Assembly (NCBI GenBank): GCA_019359595.1
Contig: JAHHGZ010000024.1
Span: 62,001 to 126,000, forward strand
Length of the DNA stretch: 64,000 nt
Direction: 5' to 3'
Origin: Cyanomargarita calcarea GSE-NOS-MK-12-04C
Lineage (GTDB): Bacteria; Cyanobacteriota; Cyanobacteriia; Cyanobacteriales; Nostocaceae
Positions 63,954-64,000 of the stretch are shown piece by piece. Below the pieces are notes generated by a model. It was given only the letters and a program-made list of their open reading frames with translations. It was not told where the DNA came from and did not search any database. How positions within the stretch are numbered: position 1 is the first letter of the stretch; each line of letters starts with the position of its first letter. A program made the position numbers and the translations under genes.

Positions 63954-64000
63954 TTACCTTTTAGCGCCAGGTGTTCTTCCGCCTTCGTCGTTGCTACCAC
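63954..64000 (-). CDS. Possible C-terminal end of a gene, cut by the window
   Basis: One minus-strand frame reads GSNDEGGRTPGAKR and then stops at 63954. The composition is plausible for a protein C-terminus, but only 14 codons are visible, and another frame is also open, so this is weak. Confidence 0.25.
   Translation of the reverse strand, partial: GSNDEGGRTPGAKR

Overview
This window looks like chromosomal DNA of a filamentous, probably heterocyst-forming cyanobacterium (Nostocales). The evidence is the frequent HIP1 octamer GCGATCGC, the heptanucleotide STRR repeats between and even inside genes, an rnpB gene with an STRR insert (a known trait of heterocyst formers), CPP1-like and DUF2811 proteins, sucrose-phosphate phosphatase, Slr1658/Slr1659-type regulators and a damaged xisH/xisI pair. 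No rRNA or tRNA genes and no intact transposase gene were found.

Layout. 0-8 kb: housekeeping and hypothetical genes (DUF4346, FemAB-like acyltransferase, ACP phosphodiesterase-like, RibD-C reductase, a Cache-type sensor kinase, a Gfo/Idh/MocA oxidoreductase, RNase III). 8.2-8.8 kb: RNase P RNA on the minus strand. 8.8-13.8 kb: an exopolysaccharide pair, a WbaP-like sugar-phosphate transferase diverging from a BY-kinase/Wzz co-polymerase across 1.3 kb of non-coding DNA. 14-31 kb: core genes (HAD, CPP1-like, OmpR regulator, hisIE, chaB-like, hemL with a TTG start, a Ser/Thr kinase with pentapeptide repeats, an FHA protein, recA with a LexA-like box, xseA-xseB, spp-ruvA, bioF). 31.5-34.3 kb: a partner-switching set (anti-sigma-like ATPase, STAS-like protein, SpoIIE phosphatase). 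34.4-42.3 kb: accessory region with Uma2, an amylase gene remnant, a double-RCK ion-channel-like protein, a NACHT-HEAT STAND NTPase with its small partner, and an Rpn-type nuclease. 42.4-48.9 kb: a stress group (large catalase KatE, two BON lipoproteins, a YflT/GS17M-type protein, an atypical histidine kinase).

49-64 kb is the most interesting part. A HigBA toxin-antitoxin pair and a damaged xisH/xisI pair lie between two MITEs that share a core but have different terminal repeats. One MITE sits inside xisI with a perfect 10-bp target duplication, and removing it on paper restores the full xisI frame. Next comes a complete type III-A CRISPR interference operon on the minus strand: csx3-AAA, cas10, csm2, csm3, csm4, csm5, cas6, a CARF-HEPN RNase and a CARF-only protein. 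A leader, a two-spacer array and a divergent WYL-type CRISPR regulator follow.

How the CRISPR genes likely work together (inference). Cas6 processes the short array and Csm2-5 with Cas10 form the RNA-guided complex. Cas10 keeps the GGDD cyclase motif but shows no HD nuclease motif, so defence would run through cyclic oligoadenylate and the CARF-HEPN RNase. The candidate off-switch, Csx3, has Tyr where the known catalytic His should be, and the CARF-only protein lacks any effector domain. There is no cas1 or cas2, so spacer acquisition must be lost or supplied in trans.
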